A stretch of 64,000 bases of DNA from Streptomyces altiplanensis. GTDB lineage: Bacteria > Actinomycetota > Actinomycetes > Streptomycetales > Streptomycetaceae. Below are positions 20,081-29,394 of this stretch, piece by piece. The stretch lies in assembly GCA_003719395.1 (NCBI GenBank), contig RHMC01000007.1:1-64000 (forward strand). The letters run 5' to 3'. Each line of letters opens with the position of its first letter. Position 1 is the first letter of the stretch. The notes below the pieces were generated by a model. That model did no database searches. It was not told the DNA's origin and saw only the letters and a list, made by a program, of their open reading frames with translations. A program made the translations under genes and the position numbers.

Positions 20081-20106
20081 GGAATACGTCAGTATGGAAC
20101 GTCGTT
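20081..20106 (+). promoter_or_regulatory. Sigma-R-type promoter of the fmdB/Ruc-like gene
   Basis: GGAAT (20081-20085), exactly 18 bases, then GTT (20104-20106). This matches the consensus GGAAT-N18-GTT of the thiol-oxidative-stress sigma factor SigR. It ends inside the CIRCE element. Confidence 0.7.
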
Positions 20107-20131
20107 AGCACTCATTGAGTGAGAGTGCCAG
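20105..20131. promoter_or_regulatory. CIRCE operator (HrcA site)
   Basis: TTAGCACTC-N9-GAGTGCCAG against the consensus TTAGCACTC-N9-GAGTGCTAA: the left arm is perfect and the right arm matches in 7 of 9. It sits between the -10 region of the sigma-R promoter and the ribosome site of the fmdB-type gene, so HrcA binding would block transcription. Confidence 0.75.
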
Positions 20132-20140
20132 GAGGAGCAA

Positions 20141-20491
20141 GTGCCGACCTACCAGTACCAGTGCACCGAATGCGGCGAAGGCCTCGAGGCGGTGCAGAAG
20201 TTCACCGATGACGCACTGACCGTGTGCCCGAGCTGTGAGGGACGCCTCAAGAAGGTGTTCTCCGCGGTCGGCATCGTCTTCAAGGGTTCCGGGTTCTACC
20301 GGAACGACAGCCGCGGCTCCTCGTCGAGCAGCACGCCGGCCACGTCGTCCTCGAAGGCCGGATCCTCGTCGTCGTCCTCGGGCTCCGACTCGAAGCCGGC
20401 CGCGTCGTCGACGAGCTCGTCCTCGGGCTCCAGCGGCTCGTCGGGTTCCGCCGGCTCGTCCAGCTCTTCCAGCAGCACCTCGGCCGCCTAG
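20141..20491 (+). CDS. FmdB-family zinc-ribbon protein, Ruc-like redox chaperone candidate
   Basis: 116 residues. N-terminal zinc ribbon with two Cys pairs (CTECG at ~8-12 and CPSCEG at ~28-33), then FSAVGIVFKGSGFYRND, then a disordered tail of almost only Ser, Gly and Ala. Mycobacterium tuberculosis Rv0991c (Ruc) has this same plan (FmdB ribbon plus disordered tail), belongs to the HrcA regulon and acts as an oxidation-activated chaperone. Here a CIRCE operator and a sigma-R promoter lie directly upstream, which fits that role. GTG start with AGGAGGAG six bases upstream. The gene ends in its own terminator. Confidence 0.88.
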   Translation: MPTYQYQCTECGEGLEAVQKFTDDALTVCPSCEGRLKKVFSAVGIVFKGSGFYRNDSRGSSSSSTPATSSSKAGSSSSSSGSDSKPAASSTSSSSGSSGSSGSAGSSSSSSSTSAA

Positions 20492-20517
20492 GCCGCCTGT
20501 TTTTGCGCAGTGCGCGC

Positions 20518-20550
20518 GAGGACCCCGCCGTTTGTGACGGCGGGGTCCTC
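20518..20550 (+). terminator. Rho-independent terminator
   Basis: 14-bp perfect stem (20518-20531 with 20537-20550), TTGTG loop, then GGCGTTTTC. It ends the fmdB-type transcript ahead of mtnP. Confidence 0.85.
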
Positions 20551-20581
20551 GGCGTTTTCACGCCCGGCTACTGTGACCGCC

Positions 20582-21415
20582 ATGGCGAACGCAGAGATCG
20601 GCGTGATTGGCGGCTCGGGCTTCTACTCCTTCCTGGAGGACGTCACCGAGATCGAGGTGGACACGCCCTACGGGAAGCCGAGCGACTCGCTCTTCCTCGG
20701 TGAGATAGCGGGGCGGCGGGTGGCCTTCCTCCCCCGCCACGGACGGGGTCACCACCTGCCGCCGCACCTCATCAACTACCGCGCCAACCTGTGGGCGCTG
20801 CGGTCCGTCGGTGCGCGCCAGGTGCTCGGGCCGTGCGCGGTGGGCGGGCTGCGGGCCGAGTACGGGCCGGGCACCCTGCTCGTACCGGACCAGCTGGTGG
20901 ACCGTACGAAGGCGCGCACGCAGACGTTCTACGACGGTGAGACGCCGGTGGACGGGAAGCTGCCGAAGGTCGTTCACGTGACGTTCGCCGACCCGTACTG
21001 CCCCGAGGGGCGCGCGGCAGCGCTCGCGGCGGCGCGCGGGCGCGAGTGGGAGCCGGTGGACGGCGGGACGCTGGTCGTCATAGAGGGGCCGCGGTTCTCG
21101 ACGCGGGCGGAGTCGCGGTGGCACGCGGCGGCGGGCTGGTCGGTGGTCGGCATGACCGGGCACCCGGAGGCCGTGCTCGCCAGGGAGCTGGGGCTCTGCT
21201 ACACGTCACTGACGCTGGTGACGGACCTGGACGCCGGGGCCGAGACGGGCGAGGGCGTCTCCCACGAAGAGGTGTTCAAGGTGTTCGGGGCGAATGTGGG
21301 CCGGCTGCGCGATGTGCTCTTCGACGCGGTGGCGGCGCTGCCGGCGGACGAGACGCGGGACTGCCTGTGCGCGCACGCACTGGACGGGATCGACACGGGG
21401 ATCACGCTGCCTTGA
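20582..21415 (+). CDS. mtnP: S-methyl-5'-thioadenosine phosphorylase
   Basis: 277 residues, intact. Nucleoside-phosphorylase motifs: IGGSGFY at the N terminus, LPRHGRGH, INYRANLWAL, EGPRFSTRAE (phosphate and ribose binding) and MTGHPEAVLARELGL. Splits methylthioadenosine from polyamine or ethylene-type chemistry into adenine and methylthioribose-1-phosphate. ATG at 20582; the upstream in-frame codons lie in the terminator. Confidence 0.9.
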   Translation: MANAEIGVIGGSGFYSFLEDVTEIEVDTPYGKPSDSLFLGEIAGRRVAFLPRHGRGHHLPPHLINYRANLWALRSVGARQVLGPCAVGGLRAEYGPGTLLVPDQLVDRTKARTQTFYDGETPVDGKLPKVVHVTFADPYCPEGRAAALAAARGREWEPVDGGTLVVIEGPRFSTRAESRWHAAAGWSVVGMTGHPEAVLARELGLCYTSLTLVTDLDAGAETGEGVSHEEVFKVFGANVGRLRDVLFDAVAALPADETRDCLCAHALDGIDTGITLP

Positions 21416-21450
21416 CCGGAGCGGGCCGCTGCCTTGGCCGGAGCGGGCGC

Positions 21451-21494
21451 GGGTGAGCGGGTGAGCGGGTGAGCGGGTGAGCGGGTGAGCGGGT
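21451..21494. repeat. Five tandem copies of an 8-bp unit
   Basis: Unit GGTGAGCG repeated five times after mtnP. Directly before it, a GGCCGGAGCGGGC-type segment is duplicated. Likely slippage; it abuts two DnaA-box-like sequences. Confidence 0.8.
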
Positions 21495-21520
21495 TGTCCA
21501 CAGTCCGGGGGCCGTCCACA
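21494..21520. promoter_or_regulatory. Two DnaA-box-like 9-mers
   Basis: TTGTCCACA (21494-21502) equals the preferred Streptomyces DnaA box; CCGTCCACA (21512-21520) differs in two positions. Both lie in the intergenic gap. The pair could titrate DnaA or be coincidence. Confidence 0.35.
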
Positions 21521-21589
21521 GGCCCCGGCAGGATCCGGGCGGGCCGTGGATCGTGAGGAGCGTTCAGCCGGAACTCCTCATGGCAGGCG

Positions 21590-22193
21590 GTGACCACCGT
21601 GTCCCTCTATCCCTACGCCCCCACTCCTCCCGCGTCCGTTCCCGGACCGGAGCCGTGCGGTGTGCCCGACTTCTCTCCGCTGCGGGTGCGCGGCGGCAGG
21701 CACCGGCTGCGGCGCGCGGTGCGGCGCAGGAGGCGGGCGATGGCGGCCGGGCTCGCGATGACAGCCGCCGCGCTGGCCGCTTCGGGAGCGCGTGACGCGG
21801 GGCGTACGGGCGGTGGGGCACAGACCGGGGCACAGACCGGGGCACAGGCTGAGGAGCAGGCCGGGGGCCGGGGCGCGGCAGCGCGAGCGACGGCCGGTGG
21901 AGATGGTGTCCGCGCCGGTACGGATCGCGGACGCCGCGACCGTGCGGCTGCTGCGCCGCGGAGACCGCGTCGATGTGATCGCTGCGGCGGCCGGTCCCCA
22001 GACGGTGGGCGGGGAGCCGCCGGACGCTCGGGTGGTGGCTGCCGGTGCCCGTGTGGCCGAAGTGCCGAAGGTGCACGAGACCTCCGCGGGCGGGGGCGAG
22101 GGAGCGCTGGTCGTTCTGTCCGTACCGCGCGCCACGGCCGCCGCACTGGCCGGTGTGGGCGCGACGTCCCGACTGGCGGTGACGGTGTGCTGA
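21590..22193 (+). CDS. SAF/RcpC-CpaB-like Flp pilus assembly protein (frameshifted)
   Basis: About 200 residues. N-terminal basic patch (RRAVRRRRRAMAAGLAMTAAALAAS) that reads as a membrane anchor, a Gln/Ala/Gly linker, then a conserved domain (VEMVSAPVRIADAATVRLLRRGDRVDVIAAA...) and end VPRATAAALAGVGATSRLAVTVC. This domain resembles the RcpC/CpaB protein of tight-adherence pili. The frame changes in the low-complexity linker around 21840-21890. No other tad genes are nearby. Upstream start codons (21590 or 21599, both GTG) are equally possible. Confidence 0.65.
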
Positions 22194-22316
22194 CCAGAAC
22201 TGACGAGCCCTCATGTCGCTGGTCGGTGGACGGCGATTGGACAGGCCCTTCACCTGCTGACGTAGGTTTCGGAACTGTTTGCTCCGCCCCCGGTACATGC
22301 GAAAAGAGGCTCATTC

Positions 22317-22793
22317 GTGAGCGAGGAGAAGAAGCAGAACGTTCTGGCGGGCTTCAAAGCCTTCCTGATGCGCGGCAACGTGATCGACCTGGCTGTCGCG
22401 GTGGTCGTCGGCGCCGCGTTCACCAACGTCGTGAACTCGATCGTCAAGGGGGTGATCAACCCGGTGGTCGGTGCGTTCGGCACGCAGGACCTGGAGAAGT
22501 ACAGCTCCTGTCTGAAGCAGCCGTGCACGCCGGACAAGAACGGCGTGATGCAGGGCATCCCGATCAACTGGGGGCTGGTTCTCAGCGCGGTCCTCAGCTT
22601 CCTGATCACCGCGGCGGTCGTCTACTTCCTCATGGTGCTGCCCATGGCCAAGTACCTGGCGCGGCGGGCGGCACGGGACAAGGCGCAGGAAGCCACCGCG
22701 GAGGTCATGGAGGTCACCGAGATCGAACTGCTGAAGGAGATCAGGGACGCCCTGGTCGCACAGCGCGGCCCGGGCCACGGCAACGCGCCGTGA
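22317..22793 (+). CDS. mscL: Large-conductance mechanosensitive channel MscL
   Basis: 158 residues, intact. Amphipathic N-terminal helix (GFKAFLMRGNVIDLA), TM1 (VAVVVGAAFTNVVNSIV), a longer than usual extracellular loop with two Cys close together (SSCLKQPC), TM2 (GLVLSAVLSFLITAAVVYFL) and a C-terminal helical bundle. Opens under membrane tension to release solutes on osmotic downshock. GTG start at 22317. Whether the two Cys form a disulfide is unknown. Confidence 0.95.
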   Translation: MSEEKKQNVLAGFKAFLMRGNVIDLAVAVVVGAAFTNVVNSIVKGVINPVVGAFGTQDLEKYSSCLKQPCTPDKNGVMQGIPINWGLVLSAVLSFLITAAVVYFLMVLPMAKYLARRAARDKAQEATAEVMEVTEIELLKEIRDALVAQRGPGHGNAP

Positions 22794-22803
22794 CCCGGGT
22801 CGC

Positions 22804-23028
22804 TCAGAGGTGGTGCGGCGGCTTCTCGTCCAGGAACCGGGCGAGGTCTGCCGTGCTGCCGCCGCTGCCCGGAGGCCGCTCACCCCACCCCCGGTCCGTA
22901 TCGTCCGCTGACTGCTGGTCCAGCGGATCGCCGAAGTCCAGCGCCGGCTTCGGCCGCGGCTTTCGCTCGGCCTGCTGCTCGGACGTCTGCTCCGGATCGC
23001 GCGGTCCGTGGGCGGGGGCGGTGCTCAT
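22804..23028 (-). CDS. Small conserved hypothetical protein
   Basis: 74 residues, strongly charged and Pro-rich, with an unusual ending of the form STADLARFLDEKPPHHL. No membrane segment, signal or Cys. It is convergent with mscL (10-bp gap) and divergent from the P1 peptidase. The composition (GC-skewed codon positions) and the defined C terminus support it as a real gene; I do not recognise a function. Confidence 0.6.
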   Translation of the reverse strand: MSTAPAHGPRDPEQTSEQQAERKPRPKPALDFGDPLDQQSADDTDRGWGERPPGSGGSTADLARFLDEKPPHHL

Positions 23029-23148
23029 GGTTCCAGGGTACGGCGGACGGACGGTTCGGCGGCCTCTGAGGCCTTTGCGGCCTCGGTGGTCCCGGCAGTC
23101 CCGGCGGCTCCGCCCTCACGAGGGCCGTCCCGTGATACGCAGGATGCC

Positions 23149-24239
23149 ATGGGACACCGGACGAGAGCGGACGCCCTGACCGATGTGGCCGGACTGCGGG
23201 TCGGCCACGCACGCGTGCCGGGCGACCGCGCGCTGAGCGGCACCACCGTCGTACTGGCGCCGAAGGGCGGGGCGGTGGCCGCCGTGGAGGTGCGGGGCGG
23301 GGCTCCGGGCACGGCGCGAGACGGACGCCCTCGACCCGCGCAACCTGGTGGAGCGCATCGACGCCGTCGTCCTGACGGGCGGCAGCGCGTACGGCCTGGA
23401 CGCCGCTTCCGGGGTGATGGCCTGGCTGGAGGAGCGGGGCCGGGGGGTCCGGGTCGGGCCCGATCCGGCGCAGGTGGTGCCCGCTCGTGCCGGCCGCCTG
23501 CCTCTTCGACCTGGGGCGCGGCGGCGACTGGCGGGCCAGGCCCGGTGCCGCGACGGGACGGGCCGCCGTCGAGGAGGCCGCCCGTACGGGTATCGGGGCG
23601 CCCGTGGCGCAGGGCGGGGTGGGCGCGGGGACGGGCGCGGTCGCGGGAGCGATGAAGGGCGCGTCCGGCACGGCCTCCGTCGTACTCGGCTCGGGCATCA
23701 CGGTGGGGGCGCTCGCGGTCGTCAACGCCGCGGGTTCGGCCGTCGATCCGCTGACCGGCGTCCTGTACGGCGATTGCGTACAGGGGTGGGCCGACCGCCC
23801 GGCGGCGGAGGTCCACGAGGCGGCGCAGCGCAGGCTGGCCGAAGCGCGGGAGGAGACGCGGCGGCGCTCGGTGACCCCCGTGCGTCCGGTGCTGAACACC
23901 ACCCTCGCGGTCGTCGCCACCGACGCGGAACTGTCCCGGGCGCAGGCGCAGAAGCTCGCCGGGACGGCGCACGACGGTCTCGCGCGGGCCCTGCGTCCCG
24001 TACACCTGCTCACCGACGGCGACATCGTCTTCGCCCTGGCGACGGGGGCGAGGCCGCTGCCGGCCGAATCCCCCGGATCCGGGTTCGCGGCGCACGTAGG
24101 CGCGGACGTGACCGCGCTCAACGAGGTCCTGGGGGCCGGGGCGGACGCGCTGGCCCGGGCGGTGGTGAAGGCCGTGCTGGCGGCGGAGGGGGTCGAGGGG
24201 CCCGGGGGCGTTTACCCGGCGTACCGGGATCTCTACTGA
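23149..24239 (+). CDS. P1-family (DmpA-type) N-terminal nucleophile aminopeptidase (two frameshifts)
   Basis: About 362 residues. N terminus DALTDVAGLRVGHAR, then VVLTGGSAYGLDAASGVM, VPAACLFDLGRGGDW, a nucleophile region with VNAAGSAVDP, and the closing NTTLAVVATDAELSRAQAQKLAGTAHDGLARALRP typical of the family. P1 enzymes self-cleave and release D- or L-amino acids or beta-peptides. Breaks near 23314 (extra G) and 23485. The ATG at 23149 follows AGGA. Confidence 0.85.
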
Positions 24240-24393
24240 CGGACTGACGGACTGACACGGCGAGCCGGCCGGCCGGAAGGACGGGAACCGTACTTGCTCC
24301 TCCTTCGTTTTCCCCAACCCGGCGACGTTGTCAGACCCAGGGGCTACGTTGAGCACTCGGCAAGTGACAAGCGGCGACGGCCTGGAGAGACCC

Positions 24394-25185
24394 TTGAGCG
24401 ATCCGTACGAGACAACCGAGGAGCACCTCGAGCGACTCCTGGGGCGCGCACTCAACTCGTTCGACCTGCCCGACACGACCGTGGAGCGGCTCGAATCCGC
24501 GCTGGCCCACAGCACGTCCCTGCACTCCTCGCACCACAGCGCGGGGCTGCACCGCGAGACGTTCAAGCACGCGTTCCTGCTCTCCGACGGCAGCTCCCTC
24601 GTCCTGTGGGAGCTGGCGCACAACGCGACCCGCGACGGCGCCACGCAGCACGAGCTGTACACGGAGGCGGACGGGGTCCGGCTGGCCGTGTCCCGGCTGC
24701 CTCGCCCGGGCGGTACGGGTGCCTCCGGCTTCCCCGGCGGGGACGGCGCCACGGGGCTGGACGCGGGCTGCCCCGACCGCGATCCGGATACCGACCTGGA
24801 CGCCGACCTCGAAATCCTTGCCGCCCTCATGGCCGTGCGACCGCCCGCCCGCCGCATCTTCATCCCGGACAACTCCGCCGACCACGCGCGCCGTGTGCTC
24901 CGCCGCGCCGAGAACGCCGGCCGCCCGGGGCGGGACACCGCGCTGCGCCTGAGCGACGCCGTCGCCCACCAGATCACCCAGGCCTTCGGCCGCCAGTGCA
25001 GCGTGGAGGGCCGGGACGCCGGGTTCACGCTGTACGAGCACGCGTTCCTGCTGCGCGACGGCAGCGAGGTGAGTCTGTGGGAGGTCGAGCACACGGCTAC
25101 GCCGGACGGCCGTCACATGTGCGAGGTGTACGAGACGGAGCGCACCGCGCGTGAGGCGATGGAGCTCCGCGCGCGGGTGCGCTGA
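24394..25185 (+). CDS. Conserved actinobacterial protein, DUF6227-like
   Basis: 263 residues from a TTG at 24394, chosen because GGAGAG lies just upstream and the conserved part starts at SDPYETTEEHLERLLGRALNSF. Two similar halves are visible: GLHRETFKHAFLLSDGSSLVLWELAHNATRDG and GFTLYEHAFLLRDGSEVSLWEVEHTATPDG, so the protein is an internal duplication joined by an acidic linker. No enzyme motif. I recall this family as restricted to Streptomyces and relatives; function unknown. Confidence 0.75.
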   Translation: MSDPYETTEEHLERLLGRALNSFDLPDTTVERLESALAHSTSLHSSHHSAGLHRETFKHAFLLSDGSSLVLWELAHNATRDGATQHELYTEADGVRLAVSRLPRPGGTGASGFPGGDGATGLDAGCPDRDPDTDLDADLEILAALMAVRPPARRIFIPDNSADHARRVLRRAENAGRPGRDTALRLSDAVAHQITQAFGRQCSVEGRDAGFTLYEHAFLLRDGSEVSLWEVEHTATPDGRHMCEVYETERTAREAMELRARVR

Positions 25186-25191
25186 CCGGGC

Positions 25192-25271
25192 CGTCGCGCC
25201 ACCGGGTCGTAGCGCCACGAGGCCGTAGCACCACAAGGCCGTAGCGCCGCCGGACCGCAGCGCCGCCGGGC
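25192..25271. repeat. Five degenerate 16-bp tandem repeats
   Basis: Unit like CGTAGCGCCACGAGGC, five copies from 25192, starting seven bases after the DUF6227-like stop and ending before the fructose PTS gene. Could fold weakly; no gene overlaps. Confidence 0.75.
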
Positions 25272-25323
25272 CCGCGTCGTCCTGTGCGGGCCCGGCGTGC
25301 GCCGGCTGGGCGGCAGCCGTGCG

Positions 25324-27474
25324 TCAGGCGGCTACTGCCACCTTGGCGTCGTCGGTCTCCGTGGCCACGTCCCCGGCCTTCGCCGGCCCTGCCGTCTTCC
25401 GCAGTCCCTTGAGGAGGACGACCAGACCCGTGCTGACCGCCGTACCGGCCAGGACGGCTACCAGGTAGAGGAACGGGTTGCCGATCAGCGGGATCACGAA
25501 GACGCCTCCGTGCGGGGCCCGCAGCGTGCACTCGAAGGCCATCGACAGGGCACCGGTGACCGCGCCGCCCGCCATCGCCGACGGGATCACGCGCAGCGGG
25601 TCGGCCGCGGCGAACGGAATCGCGCCCTCGGTGATGAACGACGCGCCCAGCACCCAGGCCGCCTTGCCGTTCTCGCGCTCGGTCTTGGTGAAGAGCCGGC
25701 CGCGCACGGTCGTGGCCAGGGCCATCGCCAGCGGCGGGACCATGCCCGCGGCCATGACGGCGGCCATGACCTTGAGGCTGCCCTCGTTGGGGTTGGCGAG
25801 ACCGCCGACGGCGAAGGCGTACGCGACCTTGTTGAGCGGGCCGCCCAGGTCGAAGCACATCATCAGGCCGAGGATGACGCCGAGGATGATCGCGTTGGCA
25901 CCGGAGAGGCCGGACAGCCAGTCGGTGAGCCCGCTCTGGAGCTTCGCGATCGGCTCGCCGACCACCAGGAACATCAGGAAGCCGACGACGGCGGAGGAGA
26001 TCAGGGGGATCACCACCACCGGCATGATGCCGCGGAGGGGGGCGGGGACCTTGAGCTTCTGGATCGCCATCACCACCGCGCCGGCGAGGAGACCGGCGAC
26101 CAGGCCGCCGAGGAAGCCGGCGTCGATGGCGACGGCGATCGCGCCGCCGACGAAGCCGGGGACGAGTCCTGGCCTGTCGGCCATTCCGTACGCGATGTAG
26201 CCGGCCAGGACGGGCACCAGGAAGCCGAAGGCGAGGCCGCCGATCTGGAACATCAGGGCGGCCCAGCTGGTGGTGTCCGTCCAGGCGAAGTGCTCGATGA
26301 CGGAAGGGGCCTTGTTGATCTCGTAGCCGCCGATGGCGAAGCCCAAGGCGATGAGCAGGCCGCCCGCGGCGACGAACGGCACCATGTAACTGACGCCGGA
26401 CATGAGCCACTTGCGGAGCTTCGTCCCGTAGCCTTCGCCCGGCCCGCCCGTTTCCTCGACCGGGGAGCCCTTGGCCGCGGACGAGGTGACCTCGCCGCGT
26501 GCGGCCTTGGCGCGCACTTCCGCGATGAGCTCGGCGGGGCGGTTGATGCCGGCCTTGACGTTCACGTCGACCGTCGGCTTGCCCGCGAAGCGCTCCTTTT
26601 CCCGTACGGGCACGTCGTGGGCGAAGATCACGCCGTCCGCGGCGGCGATCACGGCGGGGTCCAGACGCGTGAAACCGGCGGAGCCCTGGGTCTCCACGGT
26701 CAGTTCCGTATCGGCGTTGTTTCCTGCCTGTTCGAGTGCTTCGGCAGCCATGTAGGTGTGCGCGATGCCGGTGGGGCAGGAGGTGACGGCGACGATCTTG
26801 AACGGTGCGGTGCCCTCAGGGGCGGTGCCTTCGGAGGCGGGTGCTTCGGAGGCGGGAGCCTCGGAGGCGGGTGCTTCGGGGTCGGTGCCGTGCCGGGGCG
26901 TCTCCTCGGGTGCCGAACGTTCGGGTACGGGGATTTCTTCGGGCTCGCTTGCGTTCGACGCCCTGCGGGGAGCGCCCCGGCACGTCCCCTCCCGGCACCT
27001 CGGTGTGCGAGGCGGTGCGAGGGGTGCCCTGCGGGGCGTCGCCGCGGATCAGGGCCGCCGCCGACGCCGGGTCCCCGGCCGCGCGGAGGGCGCGGTGAAG
27101 ACGGCGTCCATCAGGTGGCGGGCCAGGCTGGAGAGGATCGTCAGGTGCGCGTCGTCCGCGCCTGCCGGGGCCGCGATGAGGAAGATGAGGTCGGCCGGGC
27201 CGTCCGGGGCGCCGAAGTCGACACCGCGTGCGCTGCGCCCGAAGGCGAGCGTCGGCTCGGTGACGTGTTCGCTGCGGCAGTGCGGGATGCCGATGCCGCC
27301 GTCCAGGCCGGTCGGCATCTGCGCCTCGCGCGCCGCGACGTCGGCGAGGAAGCCGTCGAGGCCGGTCACGCGGCCGAGCGCCACCATGCGTTCGGCGAGC
27401 GCGCGCGCCGCCTCTTCCTTCGTGCCGGCGGCCAGGTCGAGGTCGACCAGGTCCGCGGTGATCATCTGGCTCAT
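25324..27474 (-). CDS. fruA: Fructose PTS transporter EIIABC (compensating frameshifts)
   Basis: About 716 residues, one polypeptide after correction. EIIA domain with the phospho-His motif GGIGIPHCRSEHV (~residue 70), an Ala/Pro/Glu linker, EIIB with the phospho-Cys in TSCPTGIAHTYMAAEALE, then the EIIC membrane domain (GVSYMVPFVAAGGLL, GGPLNKVA). Imports fructose as fructose-1-phosphate. The frame is lost near 27090 (one G missing) and returns in the linker near 26950, keeping total length a multiple of three. GGAG precedes the ATG at 27474. Third gene of the deoR-fruK-fruA operon. Confidence 0.9.
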
Positions 27475-27508
27475 CGCGGGCTCCTACGGGAATACGGGGG
27501 TATGCGGA

Positions 27509-28458
27509 TCACGCGGCCGGCTCCGCCAGCGCGCGGTCCAGGGGGACGTCGGCCGTCACGGCGACCGAGGAGGGGTTCAGGTCGGCCGGTGCCGGCATGA
27601 CGCTGCCGGGCAGCTGGACGGCTGCCGCGCCGTGTGCGGCTGCTGAGGCCAGGGCCTCGGGGCCCTCGCCGCCCGCCGTCAGGAAGCCGGCGAGCGAGGC
27701 GTCGCCCGCGCCGACATTGCTGCGTACGAGGGTGACCTTCGCGGTGGCGTAGTACGTGCCCTCTTCACCGACCAGCAGTTGTCCGTCGGCCCCGAGGCTG
27801 GCGAGTACCGTGCGCGCCCCCGCGTCGCGGAGTTCCCGCGCCGCCTTCAGCGCGTCGCCGACCGTCTGGCCAGGGGGCGGCCGACGGCCTGGGCGAGTTC
27901 TTCGGCGTTGGGCTTGACCACGTCCGGGCGTTCGCGGAGTGCCGCGAGGAGGGACGGGCCCGAGGTGTCGAGTGCGATGCGGGCGCCCGCATCGTGCGCG
28001 CGGGCCACCAGTTCGGCGTACCACTCGGGGGCGAGGCCGCGCGGCAGGCTGCCGCAGCAGGCGATCCAGTCGGCGCCGGCCGAGTGCGTGCGTACGGTCT
28101 CCAGGAGCGACTCGGAGTCGGTGGCGGAGAGTTCGGGGCCCGGTGCGTTGATCTTGGTGAGGGTGCCGTCCGGCTCCACGAGTGTGATGTTGGAGCGGGT
28201 GTCGCCCGTCGCTTCGAACGGCACGACCTCGATCCCCTCCGCGCCGAGGAGTTCGGCGACGAGCGCGCCCGGCGCCCCGCCCAGCGGCATGACGGCGAGG
28301 GTGCGGTGTCCGGCCGCGGCCACGGCGCGCGAGACGTTGACGCCCTTGCCGCCCGGGTCCATCCGGTCGGCGGTGGCGCGCAGCACCTCACCCCGCTGGA
28401 GGACGGGGACTTCGTACGTCCGGTCGAGGCTGGGGTTGGGGGTGATGGTGAGGATCAT
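27509..28458 (-). CDS. fruK: 1-phosphofructokinase (frameshifted)
   Basis: 316 residues after adding one G near 27869. PfkB-family motifs: TPNPSLDRT at the start, GGKGVNVSRA, and the C-terminal ATP-binding/catalytic VGAGDASLAGFL with the catalytic Asp. Phosphorylates fructose-1-phosphate to the 1,6-bisphosphate. Starts 12 bases after deoR and ends 34 bases before fruA. Confidence 0.92.
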
Positions 28459-28470
28459 GGGCACTCGTTC

Positions 28471-29230
28471 CTAAACACACTGCACTTCGGTGCCGCCGGC
28501 CTCGATGGCGGCGGCGTCTTCGGGGCTCAGACCGGCGTCGGTGATGAGCAGGTCCACGTCGGTCAGGTCGCCGAAGCGGGCGAAGTGCTCCTGTCCGTGC
28601 TTGGCGGAGTCGGCCAGCAGGACGACCCGGCGGGCGCCGCGACGACCGCGCGCTTCACGGCCGCCTCGGCGAGGTCGGGGGTGGTGAGGCCTCCGTCGGG
28701 CGAGAAGCCGTTGGTGGCGAGGAAGGCGACGTCGGCGCGGATCTCGCCGTACGCACGCAGCGCCCAGGCGTCGACGGCGGCGCGCGTACGGTGGCGGACC
28801 CGCCCTCCGACGAGGTGCAGGTCGATGCCGGGATGGTCGGCGAGGCGGGCGGCGACGGGCAGCGCGTGGGTGACGACGGTGAACCCGCACTCCAGCGGTA
28901 CGTCGGCGGCGAGGCGGGCGACCGTCGAGCCGGCGTCGAGGATGACGCTGCCGTCGTCGGCAGTTCGGCGAGGGCCGCCCGTGCGATGCGGTCCTTCTCG
29001 TCGGCGGCGGTGGACTCGCGCTCGGCGAGGTCCGGCTCGAAGCCGAGGCGGCCTGCGGGGATCGCGCCGCCGTGCACCCGCCGGAGGAGACCCGCGCGGT
29101 CCAGGGACTTGAGGTCGCGGCGGACGGTCTCGGCGGTGACCTGGAAGGTCTCGGCGAGAGAGAGCACGTCCACCCGCCCGCTCTCGCGGGCGAGGCGCAG
29201 GATCTCCTGCTGGCGCTCCGGTGCGTACAT
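28471..29230 (-). CDS. DeoR-family regulator of the fructose operon (two frameshifts)
   Basis: 253 residues after adding one base near 28955 and one near 28647. N-terminal DeoR helix-turn-helix (RQQEILRLARESGRVDVLSLAETFQVTAETVRRDLKSL contains it) with VHGGAI, then the sugar-phosphate domain (DAGSTVARLA, and FLATNGFSPDGGLTTPD). Probably a fructose-1-phosphate-sensitive repressor of itself, fruK and fruA. Confidence 0.88.
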
Positions 29231-29242
29231 GTGGGGTTACAT

Positions 29243-29324
29243 CCGTTCGATGCCCGAACCTGTGGTTTCTCCCGCAGAATACGACCAGGTTTCGCTAATG
29301 TAAACAGACTCGGGCATCGGACGG
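29243..29324. promoter_or_regulatory. Inverted 16-bp pair upstream of deoR-fruKA
   Basis: CCGTTCGATGCCCGAA (29243-29258) and, inverted, CTCGGGCATCGGACGG (29309-29324); 14 of 16 positions agree. They bracket the likely promoter and are candidate operators of the DeoR protein. Confidence 0.45.
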
Positions 29325-29345
29325 ACATATTCGGGCCCAAACAAA

Positions 29346-29379
29346 GACGACGCCCGTGTCGGGAGACACGGGCGCCGTC
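29346..29379 (-). terminator. Terminator downstream of the MFS gene
   Basis: Stem CGCCCGTGTC/GACACGGGCG (29351-29360 with 29365-29374) with GGGA loop, extended by GACG/CGTC across a one-base bulge. Ends the minus-strand MFS transcript before the fructose operon. Confidence 0.75.
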
Positions 29380-29394
29380 GGTCGCAGTCGTGGA

